From: Pseudothauera rhizosphaerae
GTDB lineage: Bacteria; Pseudomonadota; Gammaproteobacteria; Burkholderiales; Rhodocyclaceae
Assembly: GCF_004801305.1 (NCBI RefSeq)
Contig: NZ_SSOD01000015.1
Coordinates: 1-64,000, forward strand
Direction of reading: 5' to 3'
Length of the DNA: 64,000 nucleotides
Part shown: in pieces, positions 1 to 10,215 of the stretch
Layout: the number at the start of each line of letters is the position of its first letter
Numbering within the stretch: position 1 is the first letter of the stretch
Translations under genes and position numbers: made by a program
The notes under the pieces: generated by a model
What the model was told of the DNA's origin: nothing
Databases searched by the model: none
Seen by the model: the letters and a program-made list of their open reading frames with translations, nothing else

Positions 1-365
1 GTACTCCAACTCGGAAAAGCTCGATTGCATCGGCCCACGTCCTGTCATTCGAACACAGCCTCCATTATCTCAAGCGCATCTCTGTGCCGGGGCGCCGGCG
101 GAGGAATAAATCAGCGATTCCCTAGGCGGTATCAGCACGATGGCCAGCTGTGCGAGGTCGATCAGAAGCGCGTCGATTTCGGCCTGGCAGCCGCCAGCCC
201 GTGCAGCGAGCGATAATCGCAAGACAGTGGCATGGCGAAGCCCGGTTTTCTGCAGACCGGCCCTCGTCCATTGCAGTACCGGCCGCCGGGCCGCGCTTGC
301 GGTAGAATCCTGCATCGACCCCCTGCGGCCTGCGCGGCCGCGCTCCTGGCGGATCCACTGCACCG
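1..365. other. Unassigned upstream region with pssA promoter -10
   Basis: No gene is recognised here. Short open frames exist on both strands, but none has a recognisable domain or a good ribosome binding site. A TAGAAT hexamer at 303-308 is a plausible -10 for pssA, giving a leader of about 50 nt; no convincing -35 lies 16-18 bp upstream. A minus-strand frame ending near position 70 has fairly coding-like codon use and could be a gene remnant, but I cannot identify it. Confidence 0.4.
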
Positions 366-1148
366 ATGACCCTAATCCCGATCGAAAAACGCCGCCGCGG
401 CATCTACATCCTGCCCAACCTGTTCACCACCGCCGCCCTGTTCGCCGGCTTCTACGCCATCGTGCAGGCCATGAACAGCCGCTTCGAATACGCCGCGGTC
501 GCCATCTTCGTGGCCATGATCTTCGACGGCCTGGACGGCCGGGTGGCGCGCCTGACCCACACCCAGAGCGCCTTCGGCGCCGAGTACGATTCCCTGGCCG
601 ACATGGTGTCCTTCGGCGCCGCCCCGGCGCTGGTCATGTACGAATGGGCACTGCAGGACCTGGGCAAGCTGGGCTGGATCGCCGCCTTCATCTACTGCGC
701 CGGCGCCGCGCTGCGACTGGCGCGTTTCAACACCAACATCGACGTCATCGACAAGCGCTACTTCCAGGGCCTGCCCAGCCCGGCCGCGGCGGCCCTGATC
801 GCCGGCATGGTGTGGGTGGTCATCGACAACGGCCTCACCGGCGAGGACGTGAACTGGCTCGCCTGCTTCCTGACCGTGTTCGCCGGCATCTCCATGGTCA
901 GCAACGTGCTGTTCTGGAGCGGCAAGGACATCAACCTGCGCAAGAGCGTGCCCTTCATCGTGCTCATCGCGTTGGTGCTGGCCTTCGCGCTGGTCTCCAG
1001 CTATCCGCCGGGCGTGCTGTTCGCGCTCTTCCTGGGCTATGCCTTCTCCGGCTACGCGCTGTACGGCTGGCGCTGGCTCAACCGGCGCAGGCGGCGCGCC
1101 GAGGCCCAGCGCAACGGGCCGCCGAGCCAGGAACCCCACGACGGCTGA
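366..1148 (+). CDS. pssA: CDP-diacylglycerol-serine O-phosphatidyltransferase
   Basis: Makes phosphatidylserine from CDP-diacylglycerol and L-serine at the inner membrane, the first committed step to phosphatidylethanolamine. The protein has 260 residues. The CDP-alcohol phosphotransferase signature is complete: D57-G58-x2-A61-R62-x8-G71-x3-D75-x3-D79. Several hydrophobic segments follow, as expected for this integral membrane family, and the tail is short and Arg-rich. The start at 366 is chosen because the conserved N-terminus (IEKRRRGIYILPNLFT) follows at once. It is followed by the leuA leader and leuA; pssA next to leuA is common in betaproteobacteria. The assignment is secure from the motif and length. 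Confidence 0.95.
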   Translation: MTLIPIEKRRRGIYILPNLFTTAALFAGFYAIVQAMNSRFEYAAVAIFVAMIFDGLDGRVARLTHTQSAFGAEYDSLADMVSFGAAPALVMYEWALQDLGKLGWIAAFIYCAGAALRLARFNTNIDVIDKRYFQGLPSPAAAALIAGMVWVVIDNGLTGEDVNWLACFLTVFAGISMVSNVLFWSGKDINLRKSVPFIVLIALVLAFALVSSYPPGVLFALFLGYAFSGYALYGWRWLNRRRRRAEAQRNGPPSQEPHDG

Positions 1149-1164
1149 GGGGCGGGCCCCACGC

Positions 1165-1194
1165 TTGCACACGCTGCGAGAGCTGATCTATAGT
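1165..1194 (+). promoter_or_regulatory. Sigma-70 promoter of the leuA leader
   Basis: TTGCAC (1165-1170), an 18 bp spacer and TATAGT (1189-1194). The expected transcription start, about 7 nt after the -10, falls at 1201, the A of the leader-peptide ATG. The leader mRNA would therefore be leaderless or nearly so. Confidence 0.6.
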
Positions 1195-1200
1195 CGGCCC

Positions 1201-1293
1201 ATGATTTCCGAACGCGACTCCCTCCCCCCGTCGCTTCGCCCCCTGCCGGCGAGCCTGCTTCCGCTCGGCCCGCTGCTGCGCCCCGCGCGCTGA
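1201..1293 (+). CDS. Leucine-rich leader peptide upstream of leuA (leuL-like)
   Basis: A 30-residue ORF between pssA and leuA with 8 Leu and 8 Pro, including two Leu-Leu pairs in its second half. It has its own promoter and no Shine-Dalgarno, because the ATG coincides with the predicted transcription start. A perfect 10-bp hairpin (1320-1344) lies 26 nt after its stop and leuA begins 43 nt further on. This is the layout of a leucine attenuator: stalling on Leu codons when charged tRNA-Leu is scarce would change downstream folding. The hairpin is not followed by a clear U-run, so the exact mechanism is open. The call rests on composition and position, not homology. Confidence 0.6.
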   Translation: MISERDSLPPSLRPLPASLLPLGPLLRPAR

Positions 1294-1319
1294 CCATACA
1301 TCCCCCTCCTCCGCTGCCC

Positions 1320-1344
1320 GTTCCCTGCATCCGCTGCAGGGAAC
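1320..1344 (+). promoter_or_regulatory. Candidate attenuator hairpin before leuA
   Basis: Perfect inverted repeat GTTCCCTGCA (1320-1329), loop TCCGC, TGCAGGGAAC (1335-1344). It lies between the leucine-rich leader ORF and leuA. The bases after it (GTCCGTATTC) are only weakly U-rich, so it is a poor classical terminator and may act by another route. Confidence 0.45.
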
Positions 1345-1387
1345 GTCCGTATTCATCCGCACGAGACCTTCCCCGCTGGAGCCCGAC

Positions 1388-2923
1388 ATGAACGACCAAC
1401 TGATCATCTTCGACACCACCTTGCGCGACGGCGAACAGAGCCCCGGCGCCTCCATGACCCGCGACGAGAAGCTGCGCATCGCCCGCCAGCTCGAACGCAT
1501 GCGGGTGGACGTGATCGAAGCGGGCTTCGCCGCCGCCTCCAACGGCGACTTCGAATCCGTGCGCGCCATCGCCGAAGCGGTCAAGGAATCCACCGTCTGT
1601 TCGCTGGCCCGCGCCAACGAGAACGACATCCGCCGCGCGGGCGAAGCCATCCGCCCGGCCGCCCGCGGGCGCATCCATACCTTCATCGCCACCAGCCCCA
1701 TCCACATGGAGAAGAAGCTGCGCATGACGCCCGACCAGGTGGTCGAGCAGGCGGTCAAGGCCATCGCCTGGGCGAAGGAATACACCGGCGACATCGAATT
1801 CTCCGCCGAAGACGCCGGCCGCTCCGAGATCGACTTCCTGTGCCGCATCTTCGAGGCCGTCATCCACGCTGGCGCCACAACCATCAACGTGCCGGACACG
1901 GTGGGCTACAACGTGCCCGAGCAGTTCGCCGCCACCCTCCGCACGCTGATCGAGCGCGTGCCCAACTCGGACAAGGTGGTGTGGTCCGTGCACTGCCACA
2001 ACGACCTGGGCCTGGCCGTGGCCAACTCGCTGGCCGCCGTGCGCGCCGGCGCGCGCCAGGTGGAATGCACCATCAACGGGCTGGGCGAGCGTGCCGGCAA
2101 CGCATCCCTGGAGGAAGTGGTCATGGCCGTGCGCACGCGGCGCGACGTGTTCCAGTGCGACACCGGTATCGACACCACGCAGATCGTACCCGCCTCCAAG
2201 CTGGTGTCCGGCATCACCGGCTTCCCTGTGCAGCCCAACAAGGCCATCGTCGGCGCCAACGCCTTCGCCCACGAATCCGGCATCCACCAGGACGGCGTGC
2301 TCAAGCACCGGGAAACCTACGAGATCATGCGCGCCGAAGACGTGGGCTGGGGCGCCAACAAGCTGGTGCTGGGCAAGCACTCCGGGCGCAACGCCTTCCG
2401 CTCGCGCCTGCAAGAGCTGGGCATCGTGATCGAGTCGGAGGACCACCTCAACCACGCCTTCGCCCGCTTCAAGGAACTCGCCGACAAGAAACACGAGATC
2501 TTCGACGAGGACCTGCACGCCCTGATGAGCGACGAGGCCACCACGCCGGAACTGGAGCACTACCGCCTGCTGTCCTCCCGCTTCCACTCGGAAACCGGCG
2601 AGACGCCGCAGGCGGAGATCACGCTGGCCGTGGGCGGCAACGAGACCCACACCTGCGCCGAGGGCTCCGGCCCGGTGGACGCGGCCTTCAAGGCCATCGA
2701 GAGCGTGGCCGGGAGCGGCACCGAACTGCTGCTGTACTCGGTCAACGCCATCACCACCGGCACCGACGCCCAGGGCGAAGTCACCGTGCGCCTGGCGAAG
2801 GACGGCCGCGTGGTCAACGGCCAGGGGGCGGACACGGACATCATCGTCGCCTCGGCCAAGGCCTACCTGAACGCGCTCAACAAGCTGCACAGCAAGCTGG
2901 AAAGGGTGAATCCACAGGTCTGA
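1388..2923 (+). CDS. leuA: 2-isopropylmalate synthase
   Basis: Condenses acetyl-CoA with 2-oxoisovalerate, the first step of leucine synthesis. The protein has 511 residues, the normal length for the bacterial short-form enzyme. The DRE-TIM metallolyase signature is at the N-terminus ([10 protein letters not shown], residues 11-20), and the metal-binding HCHNDLGLA motif is near residue 200. The C-terminal third (from about residue 390) is the LeuA dimer domain that binds leucine for feedback inhibition. The ATG at 1388 is preceded by a CTGGAG ribosome site. The upstream leucine leader suggests control by leucine supply as well. Confidence 0.97.
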   Translation: MNDQLIIFDTTLRDGEQSPGASMTRDEKLRIARQLERMRVDVIEAGFAAASNGDFESVRAIAEAVKESTVCSLARANENDIRRAGEAIRPAARGRIHTFIATSPIHMEKKLRMTPDQVVEQAVKAIAWAKEYTGDIEFSAEDAGRSEIDFLCRIFEAVIHAGATTINVPDTVGYNVPEQFAATLRTLIERVPNSDKVVWSVHCHNDLGLAVANSLAAVRAGARQVECTINGLGERAGNASLEEVVMAVRTRRDVFQCDTGIDTTQIVPASKLVSGITGFPVQPNKAIVGANAFAHESGIHQDGVLKHRETYEIMRAEDVGWGANKLVLGKHSGRNAFRSRLQELGIVIESEDHLNHAFARFKELADKKHEIFDEDLHALMSDEATTPELEHYRLLSSRFHSETGETPQAEITLAVGGNETHTCAEGSGPVDAAFKAIESVAGSGTELLLYSVNAITTGTDAQGEVTVRLAKDGRVVNGQGADTDIIVASAKAYLNALNKLHSKLERVNPQV

Positions 2924-2942
2924 GCGTATCTCGCGCAGACCG

Positions 2943-2978
2943 ACGGGGCGGATCGGCCCATGCCGGCCCGCCCCGTTT

Positions 2979-2980
<2 letters not shown>
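2943..2980 (+). terminator. Terminator after leuA (convergent region)
   Basis: Stem ACGGGGCGG ... CCGCCCCGT with an inner GGCC/GGCC pairing, followed by TTTTC. It lies between the convergent 3' ends of leuA and the DUF2069 gene and may serve both strands. Confidence 0.7.
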
Positions 2981-4000
<1,020 letters not shown>

Positions 4001-4047
4001 TTATACCGTTCGCCGGCAGCCCACCCGGGTCGCCGGAACCCGCATCG

Positions 4048-5268
4048 ATGAAATTCCTGTACGCCGCCCGCGACCTCCAGGGCCTGCTGCTCACCCGCTT
4101 CCGGGCCACCCATTGCACGCAGGTCGCCGGCAGCCTGGTGTTCACCACCCTGCTCGCGCTCGTACCGCTGATCACCGTGGCCATCGCGCTGTTCAGCAAC
4201 TTCCCCGGCTTCGCCGAGTTGGGCGATTCCCTGCGCGCCTTCCTGCTGGAGAACCTGCTGCCCGAGCGCGCCGGCCGCATCGTCACCAACTACGCGCTGC
4301 AGTTCTCCCAGAAGGCCGCCGGCCTGACCATGCTGGGCACCGCCCTGCTGGTGGTCACCGCGCTGATGCTGCTGTCCACCATCGAGCGGGTGTTCAACCA
4401 GATCTGGGGCGTGCGCCAGCCGCGCCCGCTGCTGTTCCGCATCGCGGTGTACTGGTTCGCGCTCACCCTGGGCCCGCTGGTGCTGGGCGGCAGCGTGTTC
4501 GCTTCCGGCTACCTGATCAGCGCCTCCATGCAACTGGGCCACCACGTGCCCTACCTGGGCGAACTGGCGGCCCGCCTGCTGCCGCCGGTCATGCTCGCGG
4601 CGCTGTTCAGCTATCTCTACTTCGCCGTGCCCAACCATCCGGTGCGCCCGCTGCATGCCCTGGCCGGCGGCATCGCCGCGGCGATCGCCTTCGTGCTCAT
4701 GCAGCGCGCCTTCGGCCTGTTCATCACCCGCTTTCCGACCTACACGCTGGTCTATGGCGCCTTCGCGGCCCTGCCCATCTTCCTGGTCTGGCTCTACCTG
4801 TCCTGGGTCATCGTGCTGCTCGGCGCCCTGGTCACCGCCACGCTGCCGTCCTTCCTCGAACGGCGCCGGGTGGCAGCGCCCTTTCCCGGCGACCGCACCC
4901 ATGCCGCCCTGAACATGCTGGTGGATCTCGCCCACGCCCAGCACGCCGGCCGCCCGGAGTCCTTCGCCACGCTGCGCACGGGCGCGAGCCTGGCCGACGA
5001 CCAGTGCGAGAACGTGCTGGGCACGATGTGCGATGCGGGCTGGGTGGCGCGCACCGAGAACGGCGAGTGGGTGCTGGGCATCGCGCCCGAGCGCCTGCGC
5101 CTGTCGGACGTGATCGCCCGTTTCGCGCTGGCGCCCGAGTCCTGGCTGCAGGCCACCGCCGGTTCGCCCGCGCAGCGGGCGGCCGAACGCTTCGCCGCCG
5201 CCCTGTGCCAGGCGGACCTCACGCTCGCCGAACTGCTTGCCGGCGGCGCCGAAACTCACAACGGGTAG
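4048..5268 (+). CDS. YihY/BrkB family inner-membrane protein
   Basis: A 406-residue protein. About residues 1-280 contain six hydrophobic segments of the YihY/BrkB (UPF0761) family, including the family motif FNQIWGVRQPRP and the conserved block PTYTLVYGAFAALPIFLVWLYLSW. The last 120 residues are a soluble winged-helix-like extension seen in betaproteobacterial members. The family was once misnamed ribonuclease BN; its true role is unsettled. The 3' end overlaps the convergent neighbour by 13 nt. Confidence 0.88.
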   Translation: MKFLYAARDLQGLLLTRFRATHCTQVAGSLVFTTLLALVPLITVAIALFSNFPGFAELGDSLRAFLLENLLPERAGRIVTNYALQFSQKAAGLTMLGTALLVVTALMLLSTIERVFNQIWGVRQPRPLLFRIAVYWFALTLGPLVLGGSVFASGYLISASMQLGHHVPYLGELAARLLPPVMLAALFSYLYFAVPNHPVRPLHALAGGIAAAIAFVLMQRAFGLFITRFPTYTLVYGAFAALPIFLVWLYLSWVIVLLGALVTATLPSFLERRRVAAPFPGDRTHAALNMLVDLAHAQHAGRPESFATLRTGASLADDQCENVLGTMCDAGWVARTENGEWVLGIAPERLRLSDVIARFALAPESWLQATAGSPAQRAAERFAAALCQADLTLAELLAGGAETHNG

Positions 5269-6770
5269 GGGTCGATCTCGTACTGCAGCAGTTCGATGTT
5301 CGCGGTCTGCATGTCCAGGCTGGTCACCCTGCCCTGGGCCACGTACAGGCGGCCCCCGTCGCTGATCAGGACGAAGCGCCGCGACGTGTAGGAGCCCGTC
5401 TGCACCAGGATGGCCGGACCGTGGCGCACGCCGGGCAGCGGCGGCAGCACCAGTGCCGGAGTCATGGTCTTCACGTCGCCGCCGCGGAAACCCACGGTCG
5501 CGGCCTCTCCGCCCTGGGCGATGACCTGCAGGCCGAGTTCGACCTGCTCGGCATCGTCGCTGCGAATCCAGCGCACGATGCACAGCGACCACGGCTTGCC
5601 CGCATGGGGGCGCAAGGCCAGCACCATGCCGGCGCTGAGCACGCCGGACACCCCGGACACGCTGATGATGGCGTAACCGCCGGGGCTTTCGTTGTACACC
5701 ATCCACTCGGCGATGCGGGCGTGCTGTTCGCCGCGCTGGAACAGTTCCCAGATGGCGCGCAGGCCGGCGCACACCTGCACCGTGTATTCCTGGTGCTGGC
5801 GCGGGCTCTCGCGATACGGCGGCGCATTCCAGCGCTCGTGCATGCGGCGCAGCAGGGACAGCACCTCGACCGGGGTCAGGCCGGCGGGCAGGCCCGAATG
5901 CTCCGAATCGAGCAGTTCCACGTCGCGTTCCAGGCCGAGCACTTCGGCCTGCGCGATGCGCAGTTCCAGCCATTCCAGGCGATCGGCGACGGCTTGCGCG
6001 AGGGCATCCGAATTGAAATAGAACAGGCCCGGCGCTCCGCCCGAGCCGCGGCGCGACGCCGCCACCGGCGCCTCGTCCCGCGCCGGGTCCATCCAGTACA
6101 GGGAGGATTCCGGCGCCGAACGCACCCGCCCGACCCGCCCGTCGGCCTCCGCATTCTCCAGGTAGTCGTGCACCCAGACCAGCTCGCGCCCGGTCAGGCT
6201 CTCCGGCTGCAGCGCGGCGACCGCCAGAATGCGGCTGGCCGCGGCCAGCGCCGCGGCGCCTTCGCCCTCGGCACCGCCGCCGAACAGTTCGGCCAGACCG
6301 AACAGCGCATACACCTGCAGCCAGAAGCCCGTCGGCGGCTGGGCGCCTATCATGCAGGCAAACAGGTAGGCCTCGCCGGACAGACGCAATGCACGCTCGG
6401 TGAGTGCGCCGCGCTCGGCGCGCGGCGCCCCGAACCAGCGCCCGCGAACGTCTTCCAGCCCCAGTTGAAAGCCCGCCGCCAGATCGAGCAGGGCATCGAC
6501 CAACCCTTCGACCGGTTGCCGCAATTCGGGCCCGAGCGGCAGCGGTGCGTTGAGCAGGCGGGCGCGGAAGCGTTCGGCGATGTCGCGCGCGCGCCAGTCC
6601 AGTTGCGTCAGGCAGTCCAGATACTCGTCGGCGGAGCGTACCGCCCCGCGCAGTTCGCGGACATGCGCCCGCAGCGCGTCAAGGTCGGCGGCCGGATCGT
6701 CGGCCGGCTCGGCCGCAAGCCAGGCCGTCACGGCCGATACCGAAGAAGATTGTTGTTCTGGCGCCTGCAT
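5256..6770 (-). CDS. Unknown protein with PilZ-like C-terminal segment
   Basis: A 504-residue soluble protein with no signal peptide or membrane segment. About residues 1-340 look alpha-helical, rich in Ala, Leu and Arg. From about residue 345 the composition shifts to beta-strands, with [11 protein letters not shown] (N360-x-S-x2-G), then [11 protein letters not shown] and a [12 protein letters not shown] block. This resembles the second half of a PilZ c-di-GMP-binding barrel ([DN]-x-S-x2-G); a clear RxxxR partner motif upstream is not obvious. The gene is read divergently from rpsP. I infer a PilZ-like regulator, but the family is not certain. Confidence 0.5.
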   Translation of the reverse strand: MQAPEQQSSSVSAVTAWLAAEPADDPAADLDALRAHVRELRGAVRSADEYLDCLTQLDWRARDIAERFRARLLNAPLPLGPELRQPVEGLVDALLDLAAGFQLGLEDVRGRWFGAPRAERGALTERALRLSGEAYLFACMIGAQPPTGFWLQVYALFGLAELFGGGAEGEGAAALAAASRILAVAALQPESLTGRELVWVHDYLENAEADGRVGRVRSAPESSLYWMDPARDEAPVAASRRGSGGAPGLFYFNSDALAQAVADRLEWLELRIAQAEVLGLERDVELLDSEHSGLPAGLTPVEVLSLLRRMHERWNAPPYRESPRQHQEYTVQVCAGLRAIWELFQRGEQHARIAEWMVYNESPGGYAIISVSGVSGVLSAGMVLALRPHAGKPWSLCIVRWIRSDDAEQVELGLQVIAQGGEAATVGFRGGDVKTMTPALVLPPLPGVRHGPAILVQTGSYTSRRFVLISDGGRLYVAQGRVTSLDMQTANIELLQYEIDPYPL

Positions 6771-6902
6771 CGTTAAGGGCTTTCCGCTGTGATCTGCGCA
6801 TTCTATTCAAAATCGCCATGCCTCGCGGGTCATCGCCCGGCCGCCGGGCGAAAAAACCTCTGCCGACGGGCATCCCCGAGGGCGCCGGGGCCAAGATCGT
6901 AC

Positions 6903-6931
6903 TTGTCTGCCCGGGCGCGATCCGCTATAGT
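6903..6931 (+). promoter_or_regulatory. Sigma-70 promoter of rpsP operon
   Basis: TTGTCT (6903-6908), a 17 bp spacer and TATAGT (6926-6931). The expected start is near 6938, giving a leader of about 30 nt before rpsP, with an AGGA ribosome site near 6957. Confidence 0.7.
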
Positions 6932-6967
6932 TCCGCGTTTTCCGAATCTTCCGATCAGGATACCCAG

Positions 6968-7216
6968 ATGGTCGTCATTCGTCTTGCCCGTGGCGGCGCC
7001 AAGAAGCGCCCGTTCTACAACATCGTCGCCGCCGAGTCGCGCAACCGCCGCGACGGCCGCTTCATCGAGCGCGTCGGCTTCTACAACCCCGTGGCTTCCG
7101 GCGCCGAGAAGAGCCTGGTGATCAACACCGAGCGCCTGAGCTACTGGCAGCAGAACGGTGCCCAGCTCTCCGACACCGTCGCCCGCCTGGTGAAGCAGGC
7201 TGCCGCGGCCGCCTGA
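6968..7216 (+). CDS. rpsP: 30S ribosomal protein S16
   Basis: Small-subunit ribosomal protein of 82 residues starting [20 protein letters not shown], the family signature. The ATG at 6968 is chosen over upstream frame extensions because it matches the universal S16 N-terminus and follows an AGGA ribosome site. It is the first gene of the conserved rpsP-rimM-trmD-rplS operon; rimM follows 20 nt downstream. Confidence 0.97.
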   Translation: MVVIRLARGGAKKRPFYNIVAAESRNRRDGRFIERVGFYNPVASGAEKSLVINTERLSYWQQNGAQLSDTVARLVKQAAAAA

Positions 7217-7236
7217 GCGGTACGCAAGGCAGCACC

Positions 7237-7743
7237 ATGATCGTACTGGGGCGCATCGTCGCCCCTTTTGGCGTTCAGGGCTGGGTCAGGATCCACCCTT
7301 TCGGGGATGATCCGCTGTCCTGGCGCAAGATGCCGCAGTGGTGGCTGGCTCCGGCCGACGACGTGCCCGACGAAGCGTGGCGCCCGATGACGCTGACGGG
7401 CTGTCGGGCGCACGGCAAGGGGCTGGCGGCCGCCTTTGCCGAGGCAGCGGACCGCAACGCGGCCGAAGCGCTGGATGGCTGGTACATCGGCGCCCCGCGC
7501 GAGGCGCTGCCGGCCACCGGGGCGGACGAATACTACTGGCACGATTTGATCGGGCTGGCGGTGGAGAACGAGGCCGGCGAGGCATTGGGCACGGTTTCCG
7601 GCCTGCTCTCGACCGGCGTGCATGATGTGTTGCAGGTGCAGGACGGCGAAGCCGAACGGCTGATTCCCTTCGTCGCCGCCTACGTGCAGGAAGTGGATCC
7701 CGCCGCCCGGCGCATCCGGGTGAGCTGGGAGAAAGACTGGTAG
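7237..7743 (+). CDS. rimM: 16S rRNA processing protein RimM
   Basis: Assists maturation of the 30S head and binds S19. The 168 residues begin with the RimM barrel signature (VLGRIVAPFGVQGWVRIHPFGD) and end in a PRC-barrel domain (YYWHDLIGLAVENEAGEALGTV, then LIPFVAAYVQEVDPAARRI). Its position between rpsP and trmD is the normal one. Confidence 0.96.
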   Translation: MIVLGRIVAPFGVQGWVRIHPFGDDPLSWRKMPQWWLAPADDVPDEAWRPMTLTGCRAHGKGLAAAFAEAADRNAAEALDGWYIGAPREALPATGADEYYWHDLIGLAVENEAGEALGTVSGLLSTGVHDVLQVQDGEAERLIPFVAAYVQEVDPAARRIRVSWEKDW

Positions 7744-7755
7744 CGAGGAACAGCC

Positions 7756-8574
7756 TTGGCGAACGGCGAGGCGGCAGGCGGGGCAGGCAGCAATCCGATG
7801 CGGCGCTTCGACGTGGTGACGCTGTTCCCGGAGATGTTCGCCGCCCTCACCGGCAGCGGCATCACGCGGCGGGCGCAGGATCGCGGTCTGTACCGGATCG
7901 CTTTCCACAACCCGCGGGACTTCACCACCGACGTGCATCGCACGGTGGATGACCGTCCCTACGGCGGCGGGCCGGGCATGGTGATGCTGGCGGAACCGCT
8001 GGAGCAGGCGATCCGTCAGGCCCGCCGGGCGCAGCAGGATGCGCTGGGCCAGGCTGGACGGGTGATCTACCTGTCGCCCCAGGGGCGCAGGCTGGACCAC
8101 GAAAAGGTATTGGCGCTTGCCGCGCAGCCCGCCCTGGTGCTGCTGTGCGGCCGCTACGAAGGCATCGACCAGCGCTTGCTGGACCGCTGCGTCGATGAAG
8201 AGGTTTCCCTCGGCGACTTCGTGCTGTCGGGCGGCGAGTTGGCGGCCATGGTGCTGCTGGACGCCATCGTGCGGCAGTTGCCGGGGGCGCTGAACGATGC
8301 GGATTCGGCGCGCGAGGATTCGTTCGCGGACGGCTTGCTGGATTGTCCGCACTACACCCGCCCGGAGGTGTACCAGGGCGAGGCGGTACCGGCGGTATTG
8401 ATGTCCGGCAACCACGCGGCCATCCGCCGCTGGCGGCTCAAGCAGTCCCTGGGCCGTACCAGCCTGTTGCGCCCCGACCTGCTGGCCGGGCGCCGGCTGA
8501 GCAAGGAAGAATCAAACCTGCTCGACGAGTTCGAGCGGGAGCAGGAAGGAACGCCCGGCGCCGGCACGGACTGA
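7756..8574 (+). CDS. trmD: tRNA (guanine-37-N1)-methyltransferase
   Basis: Methylates G37 of tRNAs reading CUN, CCN and CGG, preventing +1 frameshifts. It is a SPOUT-fold enzyme with the core [14 protein letters not shown], the [13 protein letters not shown] loop and the AdoMet knot region [15 protein letters not shown], followed by [13 protein letters not shown]. Two starts are possible. A TTG at 7756 has AGGAA six bases upstream; an ATG at 7798 gives the usual N-terminus but has only a weak ribosome site. I list the TTG start (272 residues); the ATG form would be 258 residues, nearer the family norm of about 250. Confidence 0.95.
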   Translation: MANGEAAGGAGSNPMRRFDVVTLFPEMFAALTGSGITRRAQDRGLYRIAFHNPRDFTTDVHRTVDDRPYGGGPGMVMLAEPLEQAIRQARRAQQDALGQAGRVIYLSPQGRRLDHEKVLALAAQPALVLLCGRYEGIDQRLLDRCVDEEVSLGDFVLSGGELAAMVLLDAIVRQLPGALNDADSAREDSFADGLLDCPHYTRPEVYQGEAVPAVLMSGNHAAIRRWRLKQSLGRTSLLRPDLLAGRRLSKEESNLLDEFEREQEGTPGAGTD

Positions 8575-8658
8575 GCGTTCCCTTACAAACCGCATCGCAC
8601 CAGGTACGCCTGCTCTGCATGCAAGGCCAAAGGCCGTTAGATACGACAGGAGTCACAG

Positions 8659-9054
8659 ATGAACCTGATTCAGCAGCTCGAACAGGAAGAAATCACCCGC
8701 CTGACCGAAGGCAAGACCATCCCCGAGTTCGCCCCCGGTGACACCGTGGTGGTGCAGGTCAAGGTCAAGGAAGGCAACCGCGAACGTCTCCAGGCCTACG
8801 AAGGCGTGGTGATCGCCAAGCGCAACCGCGGCCTCAACTCCAACTTCATCGTGCGCAAGATCTCCTCCGGCGAAGGCGTGGAACGTACGTTCCAGACCTA
8901 CTCCCCGCTGGTGGCCAGCATCGAGGTCAAGCGCCGCGGTGACGTGCGTCGCGCCAAGCTGTACTACCTGCGCCAGCGTTCCGGCAAGTCCGCCCGGATC
9001 AAGGAAAAGCTCGACTACAAGGCGGTTGCGGCGAAGAAGCAGCAACAGGCCTGA
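8659..9054 (+). CDS. rplS: 50S ribosomal protein L19
   Basis: Large-subunit ribosomal protein of 131 residues at the subunit interface. It starts [12 protein letters not shown] and contains [35 protein letters not shown] in family order; the C-terminus [18 protein letters not shown] is typical. An AGGAGT ribosome site precedes it. It is the last gene of the rpsP operon and is followed by a strong terminator. Confidence 0.97.
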   Translation: MNLIQQLEQEEITRLTEGKTIPEFAPGDTVVVQVKVKEGNRERLQAYEGVVIAKRNRGLNSNFIVRKISSGEGVERTFQTYSPLVASIEVKRRGDVRRAKLYYLRQRSGKSARIKEKLDYKAVAAKKQQQA

Positions 9055-9074
9055 GCGGCTGCAGGCAGGTAATG

Positions 9075-9105
9075 CGAAACGGGCCTTCGGGCCCGTTTCG
9101 TCGTT
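9075..9105 (+). terminator. Rho-independent terminator of rpsP-rplS operon
   Basis: Perfect 10-bp stem GAAACGGGCC / GGCCCGTTTC with a UUCG tetraloop (9086-9089), then a short T-rich tail. It lies 20 nt after rplS and also faces the 3' end of lptG. Confidence 0.88.
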
Positions 9106-9132
9106 TACGCCGCCCGCGCAGGCGGGCGGCCT

Positions 9133-10215
9133 TCAGCGCCGCTCCACCGCGTACAGCAGCGCGCCGGCGGCGAGCAGGAAGAGCAAGCTGGGGGTGATCG
9201 CGGCCATCAGCGGCGGCCACGCGTTGATCACGCCGAGGCTGGAGAACAGGCCGTTGAGCAGGTGGAAGCCGACGCCGACCATGACGCCGATGAAGATGCG
9301 CACGTTCACCCCGCTGCTGCGGCGATCGTGCACGAAGGCGAAAGGCAGCGCCAGCGCGATCATCACCAGCGCGGCGAGCGGATAGGTGAGCTTCTTCCAC
9401 AGCGCGATCTCGTAGCGCTCCGTGCTCTGCCGGTTCTCCTCCAGGTGGCGGATGTAGGCGTACAGCGCATTCACCGACATGCGCTCGGGGGCCACCATCA
9501 GCACGCTCAGCACCTCCGGCGTGAGTTCGGAACGCCAGGTGATCTCCGGCAGTTCGACCACGGCAGTGGCGTCGTCGCCGAAGCGGGTCTGGCGCACGCC
9601 GGTGAGCCGCCAACTGGCGGCCGCCACGTCGTAACGCCCGGATTCGGCCTCGCTGATGGAGACCATCTGGTTGTGCTCGTCGAACTCGAAGATGCGCACC
9701 CGCTCCATGCTGCGGTCCGGGCGCAGCGTGCGCGCATTGACCACGCGCGGACCGTCCTTGACCCACAGGCCGGAGCGCAGTTGCTGGGACACCGTGGCCT
9801 GGGTGGCCATCAGCCGCCACTGCTGGGCCGCACGTTCGGCCGGCGGCGCAAGGTATTCGCCGAACACGAAGGTGACGATCACGAACACCACGCCGATCAA
9901 GCCGAGAATGCGCACCAGCGCTGCGTTGGACAGACCCGAGGCGCGCATCACGGTGATCTCGGAATGGCGCGCCAGCGCGGTCAGCGCATACAGCGTGCCG
10001 ATCAGCACGACGATGGGCATCAGCTCGTAGACCCGGCTGGGCAGCGTCATGAGCACGTAGATCAGCGCGTGATGCAGCTCGTAGCCCTGCTTGCCCACGT
10101 CCTCGAGTTCGTTGATGAAATCGAAGAAGGCGAACAGGCCCAGGAATGCCACCAGCACGAGTGCGGTCGCGGCGAAGATCTCGCGCGCCAGGTAGCGCCA
10201 CAGCACGCGGCTCAT
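9133..10215 (-). CDS. lptG: LPS export ABC permease LptG
   Basis: One of the two inner-membrane subunits that, with LptF and LptB, extract lipopolysaccharide and push it along the Lpt bridge. The 360 residues have three N-terminal membrane helices, a periplasmic beta-jellyroll in the middle and three C-terminal helices. The N-terminal block GYELHHALIYVLMTLPSRVYELMPIVVLIG is characteristic of LptG. The start overlaps the lptF stop by 4 nt (10212-10215), so the pair is coupled. Confidence 0.95.
   Translation of the reverse strand: MSRVLWRYLAREIFAATALVLVAFLGLFAFFDFINELEDVGKQGYELHHALIYVLMTLPSRVYELMPIVVLIGTLYALTALARHSEITVMRASGLSNAALVRILGLIGVVFVIVTFVFGEYLAPPAERAAQQWRLMATQATVSQQLRSGLWVKDGPRVVNARTLRPDRSMERVRIFEFDEHNQMVSISEAESGRYDVAAASWRLTGVRQTRFGDDATAVVELPEITWRSELTPEVLSVLMVAPERMSVNALYAYIRHLEENRQSTERYEIALWKKLTYPLAALVMIALALPFAFVHDRRSSGVNVRIFIGVMVGVGFHLLNGLFSSLGVINAWPPLMAAITPSLLFLLAAGALLYAVERR

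Noticed and set aside
140-1186. 348-residue plus-strand frame overlapping pssA
   Set aside because: Arg/His/Pro-rich out-of-frame shadow of pssA with no recognisable domain; such long shadows are common at about 70% G+C.
1052-2890. 612-residue antisense frame over leuA
   Set aside because: Low-complexity Gly/Val/His-rich antisense of leuA codons; no promoter, ribosome site or domain.
4113-6776. 887-residue plus-strand frame across the YihY gene and the PilZ-like gene
   Set aside because: Spans two convergent real genes in a shadow frame.
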